Below are positions 1 to 5,718 of a stretch of 7,014 nucleotides of DNA, piece by piece. The first letter of the stretch is position 1. Each line of letters begins with the position of its first letter. The notes under the pieces were generated by a model. That model saw only the letters and a program-made list of their open reading frames with translations. It was not told the DNA's origin and ran no database searches. A program made the position numbers and the translations under genes. The stretch covers positions 1-7,014 of the forward strand of contig CAZYEL010000031.1 of assembly GCA_964646415.1 (NCBI GenBank). Direction: 5' to 3'. Origin of the DNA: VGJV01 sp964646415. Its GTDB lineage: Bacteria; Patescibacteriota; Minisyncoccia; UBA6257; 2-01-FULL-56-20.

Positions 1-79
1 AACCCCGCTCGCAAAAGTCGCCGAAGTGTTTCCAAGGTCATGGGGATGAGAAGTATCCCCAAGAACGCTTGAAATTGTT
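1..79. other. Region upstream of thrS with a small hairpin
   Basis: No complete gene fits here. A 7-bp inverted repeat, TGGGGAT (41-47) and ATCCCCA (55-61), encloses a 7-nt loop, 18 nt before the thrS ATG. No T-run follows, so it is not a convincing intrinsic terminator. Two + frames could hold the tail of an upstream gene: one ends at TGA 47-49, the other at TGA 81-83. The second would give an ATGA stop/start overlap with thrS. I cannot decide between them from 79 bases. No clear Shine-Dalgarno precedes thrS. Confidence 0.4.
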
Positions 80-1879
80 ATGATAAAACCTATGAAAACT
101 AAGGAATCTTCAGAGTCCATTGACGCTATTCGCCACTCACTCGCCCACCTCCTCGCGGCGGCAGTTCGAGAAATCTATCCCGGTGCGCAAAACGCCATCG
201 GTCCGGCAATAGAAAATGGCTTCTATCAGGATTTTGAGCTGCCTGCCCGTTCCGAATCCTCTCACAAAGGCGGGCCCAAACCCGTCTCCGATGCCGATCT
301 TCCCGAGATAGAAAAAAAGATGGGGGAGCTTCTGCCTAAATGGACAGAATGGACAAAAAAAGAAGTGACGTTGTCTGAAGTAAAGAAGGAATTTTCCTGG
401 AATGCTTACAAGATGGAACTGGCAAAAGAATTTGCCGAAGATAAAAAAACTCTTACTTTTTACACCTGCGGCGGATTCGTGGATCTCTGTAAAGGAGGCC
501 ACTCGCTCCCCCTCGCGGAAATTGATCCGAAGAGTTTCAAGCTCGACCGCATCGCAGGCGCCTATTGGCGCGGAGATGAAAAAAACCAGATGCTCACTCG
601 CATCTACGGGCTTGCGTTTGCAACAAAAAAGGAGCTTGACGAGCACTTGAAGATGCGCGAAGAAGCGGAAAAACGGGACCATAAAAAACTGGGGCCGGCG
701 CTCGACCTCTTCACCTTTTCCGAACTCGTTGGCGCAGGTCTTCCCCTTTGGACTCCGAAAGGAACCTTGCTTCGGGACACCTTGGATTCTTTTGTATGGG
801 GACTCCGCAAGGCGCGCGGGTATGAGCGAGTTGAAATCCCTCATATTACGAAGCGAGACCTCTACGAGCGAAGTGGCCACTGGGATAAGTTCAAAAACGA
901 GCTTTTCCGCATCACTACCCGAGAAGGACACGAATTTGCAATGAAGCCGATGAACTGCCCGCATCACACGCAAATCTACGCCCGCCGGAAATGGAGTTAT
1001 AAAGAACTTCCTCAGCGCTACGCGAACACCACGATGGTGTACCGCGACGAGCAAAGCGGTGAACTTGCCGGCCTCGCGCGCGTGCGCTGCATCACCCAGG
1101 ACGACGCGCACGTGTTCTGCCGTGAGTCCCAGGTAAAAGAAGAAATCCTTAAAATCTGGGACATTGTGCACGAGTTTTACGGCGCCATTGGCTTCGCGCT
1201 CCGCCTCCGCCTCTCGCTCCACGACCCGGAACACCCCGAGAAATATCTCGGTGACCCAAAACGATGGAAAGAATCGGAAGCAATACTTCGTGATATCGCC
1301 AAGGGTAAAAAGATTGATTATGTTGAAGCGCCGGGAGAAGCCGCATTCTACGGACCCAAGCTCGATTTTCTAGGGAAAGACTCCATTGGACGGGAATGGC
1401 AGGTTGCCACCATCCAGCTCGACATGAACATGCCGGAACGCTTCGACCTCACCTGTGTGAATGAGAAAAATGAGAATGAGCGCATTGTGATGCTACACGC
1501 CGCAATCATGGGTGCCATTGAGCGTTACCTTGCCATCATTATTGAGCACTTCGCCGGCGCGTTTCCTTTGTGGCTCTCCCCTGTGCAAGTCGAAGTAATC
1601 CCCATAAGCGACAAGTTTGCGGCGTACGGCGCGAAGGTGCGCGACGCACTCCAAAAAGAAAATATCCGCGTTCAGATGAAACATATGGATGAAACGCTTG
1701 GCAAACGTATCCGCGCGGCGGAGATGATGAAAACTCCTTATATCATCGTGGTAGGCGAGAAAGAAGAAAAAAATAATTCGGTGAATGTCCGCCATCGTGG
1801 CGAGGCGGCGCAACAGGAAACCACTCTCAATGAGCTCATCAGCAAGCTCTCCTCGGAAATCAAAACGAAGGCGCTCTAG
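80..1879 (+). CDS. thrS: Threonyl-tRNA synthetase, TGS-less form
   Basis: Charges tRNA-Thr with threonine using ATP in the cytoplasm. The protein opens directly in the N2 editing domain with HSLAH (H19, H23), completed by the C137-x3-H141 pair, the usual four editing-site residues. The class II catalytic core follows at about 210-490. It has the zinc ligands C293 (in MNCPHH), H344 (in QDDAH) and H473, motif 2 at 321-336 (YRDEQSGELAGLARVR, Arg322) and motif 3 with Arg482. The anticodon-binding domain fills about 500-599. At 599 aa it is shorter than the ~640-aa E. coli enzyme because the N-terminal TGS domain is absent. The usual HRA at motif 3 reads HAA (473-475), and about 11 extra residues (56-66) lie between the two parts of the editing domain. 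The ATG at 92 is an equally possible start; neither has a good ribosome binding site. The last 50 nt overlap miaA. Confidence 0.96.
   Translation: MIKPMKTKESSESIDAIRHSLAHLLAAAVREIYPGAQNAIGPAIENGFYQDFELPARSESSHKGGPKPVSDADLPEIEKKMGELLPKWTEWTKKEVTLSEVKKEFSWNAYKMELAKEFAEDKKTLTFYTCGGFVDLCKGGHSLPLAEIDPKSFKLDRIAGAYWRGDEKNQMLTRIYGLAFATKKELDEHLKMREEAEKRDHKKLGPALDLFTFSELVGAGLPLWTPKGTLLRDTLDSFVWGLRKARGYERVEIPHITKRDLYERSGHWDKFKNELFRITTREGHEFAMKPMNCPHHTQIYARRKWSYKELPQRYANTTMVYRDEQSGELAGLARVRCITQDDAHVFCRESQVKEEILKIWDIVHEFYGAIGFALRLRLSLHDPEHPEKYLGDPKRWKESEAILRDIAKGKKIDYVEAPGEAAFYGPKLDFLGKDSIGREWQVATIQLDMNMPERFDLTCVNEKNENERIVMLHAAIMGAIERYLAIIIEHFAGAFPLWLSPVQVEVIPISDKFAAYGAKVRDALQKENIRVQMKHMDETLGKRIRAAEMMKTPYIIVVGEKEEKNNSVNVRHRGEAAQQETTLNELISKLSSEIKTKAL
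1815..1820 (+). promoter_or_regulatory. Ribosome binding site for miaA inside thrS
   Basis: AGGAAA lies 9 nt before the ATG at 1830, within the last codons of thrS. The alternative in-frame ATG at 1785 has no such sequence, and no ATG, GTG or TTG occurs in frame between 1830 and the P-loop. This fixes the miaA start at 1830 and suggests that translation of miaA is coupled to thrS. Confidence 0.55.
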
Positions 1880-2828
1880 CGTTCCGAAAATCCTCGTCAT
1901 CGTCGGCCCCACCGCGAGCGGGAAAACGGCGCTCTCGATAGAACTCGCCAAAAAACTGAACGGGGAGATTGTCTCCGCCGACTCGCGGCAAGTATATCGC
2001 GGGATGGACATTGGAACTGCGAAGCCGCCGATTTCACATGTGCCGAAAGGCGCATCGGTGAAATCGAGCGCCCCGAAGAAGCGGAGCGGAAGCGGGGCAG
2101 TCAAATATGCCTATGGAATCCCCCATCACCTCATTGATATAAAAAATCCCAATGAGGACTATGCCGTGGCGGAATACAAGCGTGATGCCATCACAGCAAT
2201 CCGCGGGATATTGAAGCGCGGGAAATTCCCCATTCTCGTCGGCGGCACGGGACTTTACGTGAAAGCGGTGGTAGAAAACCTTGATATTCCAAAAGTAATC
2301 GCAAACGTTCGTTTACGGAGGAAACTGGAACAAGTAATAAGGAACAAGGGGGTAGCATACTTATTTCAAAAGCTCATAGCGCTCGACCCGGAAGCGGCGT
2401 ACATCGTGGACCCCAAAAATCCCCGGCGCGTGATTCGGGCGCTCGAGGTAACGCTCACGACGGGGAAACCCTTCACCGCCCAGCGGACGAAGGGCGTTCC
2501 CCTCTTCGACGCGAAGATTATCGGTATGAAAGTCCCGGGGGGTATTCTTCGCCGCCGCATTGAGCAGCGCGTCGACGAAATGATGCGAGATGGCCTCATC
2601 AAAGAAACGAGCGGGCTCTACAAAAAATACGGGAAAGTGAAGGCGCTCGACGCCATCGGGTACCGCGAGATTATCGACTTCCTTGAGAAAAAAATACCGC
2701 TCGCCGAAGCAGTCCGGCAAATAAAACTGAACACGTGGCGCTATGCGCGGCGGCAAATGACGTGGTTTCGGAAAGATGAAAATATACGCTGGATTTCTCC
2801 GGCAAAACGAAAATCGCGAGTGCCGTGA
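1830..2828 (+). CDS. miaA: tRNA dimethylallyltransferase
   Basis: Transfers a dimethylallyl group from DMAPP to N6 of A37 in tRNAs that read UNN codons, the first step toward ms2i6A. In the 332-aa product the P-loop GPTASGKT is at 26-33, the substrate-site motif DSRQVY at 51-56 is followed by GMDIGTAKP, GIPHHLID is at 96-103, GGTGLY at 138-143, the small helical tRNA-contact region at about 150-205, AIGYRE at 275-280 and the C-terminal RRQMTWFR at 307-314. Length is near the family's ~310 residues plus an insertion of about 25 residues (roughly 70-95, rich in Lys, Ser and Gly) between GTAKP and GIPHH. DNA there forms hairpins (separate entry). The N-terminal 19 residues are Ser/Lys/Arg-rich and are encoded partly by the thrS overlap, so they may be an accident of the overlap. 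The last codons form one arm of a terminator shared with the convergent gene. Confidence 0.94.
   Translation: MSSSASSPRKSKRRRSSVPKILVIVGPTASGKTALSIELAKKLNGEIVSADSRQVYRGMDIGTAKPPISHVPKGASVKSSAPKKRSGSGAVKYAYGIPHHLIDIKNPNEDYAVAEYKRDAITAIRGILKRGKFPILVGGTGLYVKAVVENLDIPKVIANVRLRRKLEQVIRNKGVAYLFQKLIALDPEAAYIVDPKNPRRVIRALEVTLTTGKPFTAQRTKGVPLFDAKIIGMKVPGGILRRRIEQRVDEMMRDGLIKETSGLYKKYGKVKALDAIGYREIIDFLEKKIPLAEAVRQIKLNTWRYARRQMTWFRKDENIRWISPAKRKSRVP
2029..2098 (+). repeat. Palindromic insertion inside miaA
   Basis: Nine bases at 2029-2037 (CGATTTCAC) pair perfectly with 2058-2066 (GTGAAATCG). Inside them 2038-2044 (ATGTGCC) pairs with 2049-2055 (GGCGCAT) with one G-U pair, capped by a GAAA tetraloop at 2045-2048. 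Only a 2-nt bulge (2056-2057) interrupts the stem. A second, weaker hairpin follows: GCCCCG 2070-2075 with CGGGGC 2093-2098. Together they encode most of the extra MiaA residues between GTAKP and GIPHHLID. An in-frame palindrome in a variable loop of a housekeeping protein resembles the Rickettsia palindromic elements in form; no relationship by sequence is claimed. Confidence 0.6.
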
Positions 2829-2845
2829 GAGACAGCTCGCGATTT
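2811..2845. terminator. Shared terminator between convergent genes
   Basis: A perfect 10-bp inverted repeat, AAATCGCGAG (2811-2820) and CTCGCGATTT (2836-2845), has a 15-nt loop. Read on the - strand the stem is followed by a T-rich tail (ATTTTCGTTTTG), as expected for an intrinsic terminator 21 nt after the stop of the 225-aa gene. On the + strand the tail is poorer (ATTTCGATT) but may still serve miaA. The left arm encodes miaA codons for Lys-Ser-Arg, and the miaA stop TGA sits in the loop. Confidence 0.7.
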
Positions 2846-2866
2846 CGATTGACGATTAAATACCGA

Positions 2867-3544
2867 TCAGAACTCCGGCGGGAGCATGTAGCATACCGCC
2901 CGTCGGGGATCTTTTGATAAGGAGTCGGCGGCGCCAATAGAGAGCCCTTGCTGCCCGAAGGGGCCAACGCACACTCGCTGCCCATCCGAATATTCCTCCG
3001 ACCCCCAATGGGACCAGTCGAAAAGCAACCGCTCGTCACGGAGAACCTTGAAGTCAAAAAGTGTCTGCACAAATGCGGGAGACGGCGCACGCACCACCCG
3101 AGGGTGGGCACGCACACGAAGCTCCTGCTCCTGGTCACCCCACGACATGTTCTCATGGTGGCCGCAAAGATTGATGAGGTAACACCGCGCCTCAATCAAG
3201 TCATCCGCCCAAGACCTTGCCTTCTTCTCCTTCGCAAGCCACCGGCGATCAGGACCAAAGCATGGATACCCCGCGTTGCCGTTCAAAAGCTCGCACATTT
3301 CCCTTAGCGAGAAGTCGAAAAGGTATGGGAGGCGCCACTCCTGCGGCGCTGCCTCAAGGCGATTCTGCGTAGCACACCACTGAATTGTTTTCAAAGTGTA
3401 CGGCACCTGCACCCGCCTCGGGTGAAATCCCCATACCTCTACTGCCTGCGCGGGTGTCACGACCCACGCCGAGTCAAAAACTTTCAAGACATCCGAAACC
3501 AGCGGCCCGCGCCACCTCGGAATATCGAAACCATTTACTTTCAT
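2867..3544 (-). CDS. Unrecognised 225-aa protein, Trp- and Cys-rich
   Basis: I do not recognise the family. The ORF looks real: AAAGGAG (+ strand 3554-3560) lies 9 nt before the ATG, a likely promoter lies upstream, and a strong terminator follows 21 nt after the stop. The product is soluble, with no signal peptide or membrane segment. It has 10 tryptophans and 7 cysteines. Cysteines fall at 84 and 95 and at 121 and 127, the latter in a CYLINLCGHHEN stretch (121-132) with a His pair at 129-130. A metal site is possible but there is no regular CxxC spacing. The N-terminal half has aromatic, helix-forming segments, the middle (100-120) is Lys/Arg-rich, and the tail ends in PPEF. It is the last gene before the convergent junction and probably its own transcription unit. 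Function is unknown; lineage-restricted or phage-derived origins are both open. Confidence 0.75.
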   Translation of the reverse strand: MKVNGFDIPRWRGPLVSDVLKVFDSAWVVTPAQAVEVWGFHPRRVQVPYTLKTIQWCATQNRLEAAPQEWRLPYLFDFSLREMCELLNGNAGYPCFGPDRRWLAKEKKARSWADDLIEARCYLINLCGHHENMSWGDQEQELRVRAHPRVVRAPSPAFVQTLFDFKVLRDERLLFDWSHWGSEEYSDGQRVCVGPFGQQGLSIGAADSLSKDPRRAVCYMLPPEF

Positions 3545-3626
3545 TCTGTCGGACTCCTTTCATTCCGAGCAATCCGAAAAAGCGGTCGGACACTCCGCGA
3601 ACCCTTACCATGGTGTAAAAGTTCTG

Positions 3627-3635
3627 GCTATAGCA
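3627..3635 (-). promoter_or_regulatory. Possible extended -10 promoter of the 225-aa gene
   Basis: In the 109-nt gap between gatB and the 225-aa gene the - strand reads TGC-TATAGC, an extended -10 form, about 80 nt before the ATG. A -35 box is weak: TTGTAC at 3651-3646 is only 13 nt away. The core GCTATAGC (3627-3634) is itself an 8-bp palindrome. No T-tailed hairpin that would end the gatB transcript is visible, so read-through from gatB remains possible. Confidence 0.35.
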
Positions 3636-3653
3636 TACCACGCACGTACAAAC

Positions 3654-5156
3654 CTATTTTTTCAGTTCTTGGGTAAAAAGTTCCCGCAGTGTTTCCGGAT
3701 TTCCTTTCCCCTTGAGTTCCCCCATCGCTTTCCCCACGAGGAATTGTAAACTTTGCACTTTCCCTTTTTTATAGTCTGCAATCGCCTGCGGGTTTGCCAC
3801 GAGCACCATTTCCACCACTTGCCGCAATTTCCCCTCGTCCGAAACCGATTGCGACGCTTCATCACGGAGAATGTCCTCGGGGTCCTCATCGGATTCAAGC
3901 ATCTTCCGCAACATATCTTTCGCCTGCCGGCTCGTGATTTTCTTCTCCGCCGCGAGCGAGACGAGATGGGCAAAATGCTCGGGCGTCACGCGCAAGGCAT
4001 CGAACTCAATCCCTTTCTCAATCATAAGACCGCGAAGATCGCTTGTTAAGTAATTAACCAATAGCTGATGACTGATAACCGATGACGGGGACACGAGCGA
4101 AGCATATTCCGAGGCGGATTCCTCGAAATACTCGGCAAGCGCCGGTTCAGAAACGAGCAGCTCCACTTGTTTCGCATCAAGCCCATACTCCTTCGCAAAC
4201 CGCGCGCGCTTTCCCGCCGGAAGTTCCGGCAGCTCCCGCGCGAGGCGTTCCGGCTCGAATACGGAGGTCGCAAACGGCGGGATGTCCGGCTCCGGGAAAT
4301 AGCGGTAATCGTGCGCCTCTTCTTTCGAACGCTGGCTCACCGTCTTCTGCCCTGCTTCATCCCACCCGCGCGTCTCCTGCGTGATTTTCTTCCCTTCACG
4401 CAATGCCTCCTCCTGACGCTTCAACTCATACGCAGTCGCATCCCGCGCCGCCTTGAAGGAATTGATGTTCTTAAGTTCTACTCGGGCATTTAGTGAAGAC
4501 TCATTACTAGCGTCTCCTCGAAAAAACCAACCCCCACGCCCGGATTTTAAACCCAGTCCTTGTACGAATTCCCACCTCGAGTCTTGAATACTAACATTCG
4601 CCTCGATGCGCATGTGCCCCTTTTCCATATCCGCGTCGGAAACCCCAAGACACCGCAAAATGAGCTGCAACTCCTGCGCAAACTCCCGCACCTGCTCGGC
4701 GCTCGTGATGTCGGGCTCCGTCACAAGCTCCATCAAGGGGACTCCTGACCTATTAAAATCTACTAAACTTGCCCCACTTGCGTGCACTAATGTGCCAGTG
4801 TCTTCTTCAAGGTGAATCCTCCGTATACGCACGCCCAAAAGATTCCCGCCCGTCACGAGTGGCTGGTCATATTGCGAAATCTGGTAGCCCTTCGGGAGGT
4901 CGGGGTAAAAATAGTTCTTGCGGTCGAACTTCGTCACGGGGTTAATCGTCCCGCCGAGTGCAAGCCCCACCCGTAGCACGTGCCGGATTGCATCTTTGTT
5001 AGGCACGGGCAATGTCCCCGGATGCCCCAAGCACACCGGACATGTATTTTTGTTGGGCTGCTTCTCATCCGCGTTATTCAAAGAATCACAGAACATCTTC
5101 GTGCGCGTTTTGAGCTCGACATGAATCTCTAAACCGATTGTGGGTTTGTAGTCCAT
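3654..5156 (-). CDS. gatB: Asp-tRNA(Asn)/Glu-tRNA(Gln) amidotransferase subunit B
   Basis: The kinase and tRNA-binding subunit of GatCAB, which amidates misacylated Glu-tRNA(Gln) or Asp-tRNA(Asn). Clear family blocks, in order: GLEIHVEL (8-15), C23, CPVCLGHPG (39-47, a Cys pair commonly part of a zinc site), FDRKNYFYPD (77-86), HLEEDTG (115-121), VDFNRSGVPLMELVTEPD (132-149), YRYFPEPD (284-291), and the YqeY-like helical tail with the end block DYKKGKVQSLQFLVGKAMGE (461-480). Full length at 500 aa. About 22 extra residues sit at 192-222 where the family has a short loop, and a heptanucleotide repeat encodes 356-368 (separate entries). GatA and GatC are not in the window. The start is 11 nt after the toxin stop and has no Shine-Dalgarno, so translation is probably coupled to the upstream genes. 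Confidence 0.96.
   Translation of the reverse strand: MDYKPTIGLEIHVELKTRTKMFCDSLNNADEKQPNKNTCPVCLGHPGTLPVPNKDAIRHVLRVGLALGGTINPVTKFDRKNYFYPDLPKGYQISQYDQPLVTGGNLLGVRIRRIHLEEDTGTLVHASGASLVDFNRSGVPLMELVTEPDITSAEQVREFAQELQLILRCLGVSDADMEKGHMRIEANVSIQDSRWEFVQGLGLKSGRGGWFFRGDASNESSLNARVELKNINSFKAARDATAYELKRQEEALREGKKITQETRGWDEAGQKTVSQRSKEEAHDYRYFPEPDIPPFATSVFEPERLARELPELPAGKRARFAKEYGLDAKQVELLVSEPALAEYFEESASEYASLVSPSSVISHQLLVNYLTSDLRGLMIEKGIEFDALRVTPEHFAHLVSLAAEKKITSRQAKDMLRKMLESDEDPEDILRDEASQSVSDEGKLRQVVEMVLVANPQAIADYKKGKVQSLQFLVGKAMGELKGKGNPETLRELFTQELKK
4055..4089. repeat. Degenerate heptanucleotide tandem repeat in gatB
   Basis: Five consecutive 7-mers on the + strand read TAACCAA, TAGCTGA, TGACTGA, TAACCGA and TGACGGG, consensus TRRCYGA. 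On the coding (-) strand this is a TCAGTTA-like series giving residues 356-368 of GatB (S..PSSVISHQLLVN). Such heptamers resemble the short tandemly repeated repetitive (STRR) sequences first described in heterocystous cyanobacteria. The stretch lies in a variable loop just before NYLTSDLRGL. It is 35 nt, not a multiple of three, so flanking change must have kept the frame. Confidence 0.5.
4490..4594. repeat. Extra segment in gatB edged by imperfect inverted repeats
   Basis: GatB residues about 192-222 (4491-4583) replace the ~10-residue loop normally found between ANVS(I) and the VELKN block. TTAGT and AAGACTC at 4490-4502 are inverted at 4579-4594 (GAGTCTT, 4 nt, ACTAA), at the edges of the extra segment. 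Codons inside lean to A/T third positions (AGT, ATT, CAA, GTA, TTA, AAT, TCA, CTA), unlike the C/G-ending codons on either side. An inverted match of this size over ~75 nt could arise by chance. The extra protein segment itself is well supported by comparison with remembered family members. Confidence 0.4.
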
Positions 5157-5167
5157 ATAGTTGATTG

Positions 5168-5503
5168 TTATGGGAGCTTAAAAATCCGTTTCAAAGCGCG
5201 ATTCAACTCCGCAAGGTGGTTCGGCAACAGAGAACCAATCACCGAAGCTACGAGGGGAACTTGAAGCGTGACAATTTTCCCAACCCTAATGGTTGAACTC
5301 ACTTTGAGTCCGGTCTTTACAAAACCTTTTTGCGTTTCGTCGATGAGGACACAACCAAGTCCGCGTGTGATTCGGGAAGTGACGAACGCAACGCACACGT
5401 CCCCGTAGGAATTTTCAGGTATAAGCACGACTGCCAGACGCACTTTCTCACTCTCAAAATCCGAGAATGGGAATCGGACAAGGACGATGTCACCCTTTTT
5501 CAT
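5168..5503 (-). CDS. PemK/MazF-family toxin
   Basis: A 111-aa protein of the PemK/MazF fold, normally a ribosome-independent endoribonuclease that cuts mRNA at short motifs and is held inactive by its partner. Family features: N-terminal GDIVLVRFPFSD (4-15), the R22-x-AVVL strand that in MazF reads RPAVVL (here Pro is Leu), the TSRIT stretch (42-46), and a LKVSSTIRVGKIVTL block (66-80) with the Ser/Thr and Arg typical of the active face. A C-terminal helix (about 95-108) follows. The ATG lies inside the upstream antitoxin gene, with a 14-nt overlap and no ribosome binding site of its own, so the toxin is probably made only when the antitoxin is translated. gatB follows 11 nt after the stop. 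Exact cleavage specificity cannot be read from sequence. Confidence 0.85.
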   Translation of the reverse strand: MKKGDIVLVRFPFSDFESEKVRLAVVLIPENSYGDVCVAFVTSRITRGLGCVLIDETQKGFVKTGLKVSSTIRVGKIVTLQVPLVASVIGSLLPNHLAELNRALKRIFKLP

Positions 5504-5693
5504 GCTTCGGCGGCAGAGAATATAAATCCGGTTCGCTCATGAGAAAATCGAAACTGCCGCCATCCTGCGCAAGACGGACAAGTTCGGAAACCCTTCTGTT
5601 GCGGAGCATTTTTTGAAACACGCGCAACGCCACCTGCTCCATCAGTTTTTCAACTTTCTTTTGCTTCGTATCTGTCGCCATGTCGGTTATCAT
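5490..5693 (-). CDS. Small antitoxin candidate, partner of the PemK-like toxin
   Basis: A 67-aa charged protein. The N-terminal helix is Lys/Glu-rich (about 8-30), the middle reads RNRRVSELVRLAQDG, and the acidic aromatic tail FDFLMSEPDLYSLPP (48-62) is the sort of C-terminal segment that can wrap a toxin surface. I recall similar 'FDFL..E.D.Y' tails in short ORFs beside PemK-like genes, but know no named family. No clear DNA-binding domain is seen, so autoregulation is uncertain. The start at 5693 is chosen because a GATGGGG sequence lies 4 nt upstream; the ATG at 5681 would give 63 aa. The same frame stays open back to 5873, but that part overlaps tmk in another frame and is a shadow. The tmk stop is 25 nt upstream, and the last codons (HEKG) contain the toxin start. 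Confidence 0.7.
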   Translation of the reverse strand: MITDMATDTKQKKVEKLMEQVALRVFQKMLRNRRVSELVRLAQDGGSFDFLMSEPDLYSLPPKHEKG

Positions 5694-5718
5694 AATACCC
5701 CATCGCAGTACACGCAAG

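Noticed and set aside
1..79. A T-box or other riboswitch leader for thrS.
   Set aside because: Too little sequence is present and neither a T-box core motif nor a terminator/antiterminator pair is visible.
137..1234. A 365-codon open frame on the - strand opposite thrS.
   Set aside because: It is the antisense shadow of a clear thrS; the translated product has no recognisable domain and no supporting start signal.
1493..2104. A 203-codon - strand open frame across the thrS/miaA junction.
   Set aside because: It lies opposite two certain genes and its product shows no family features.
4216..4230. A 15-nt palindrome, GCCGGAA-G-TTCCGGC, in gatB.
   Set aside because: It arises from the codons of the normal ELPELP motif of GatB, so no separate element is needed to explain it.
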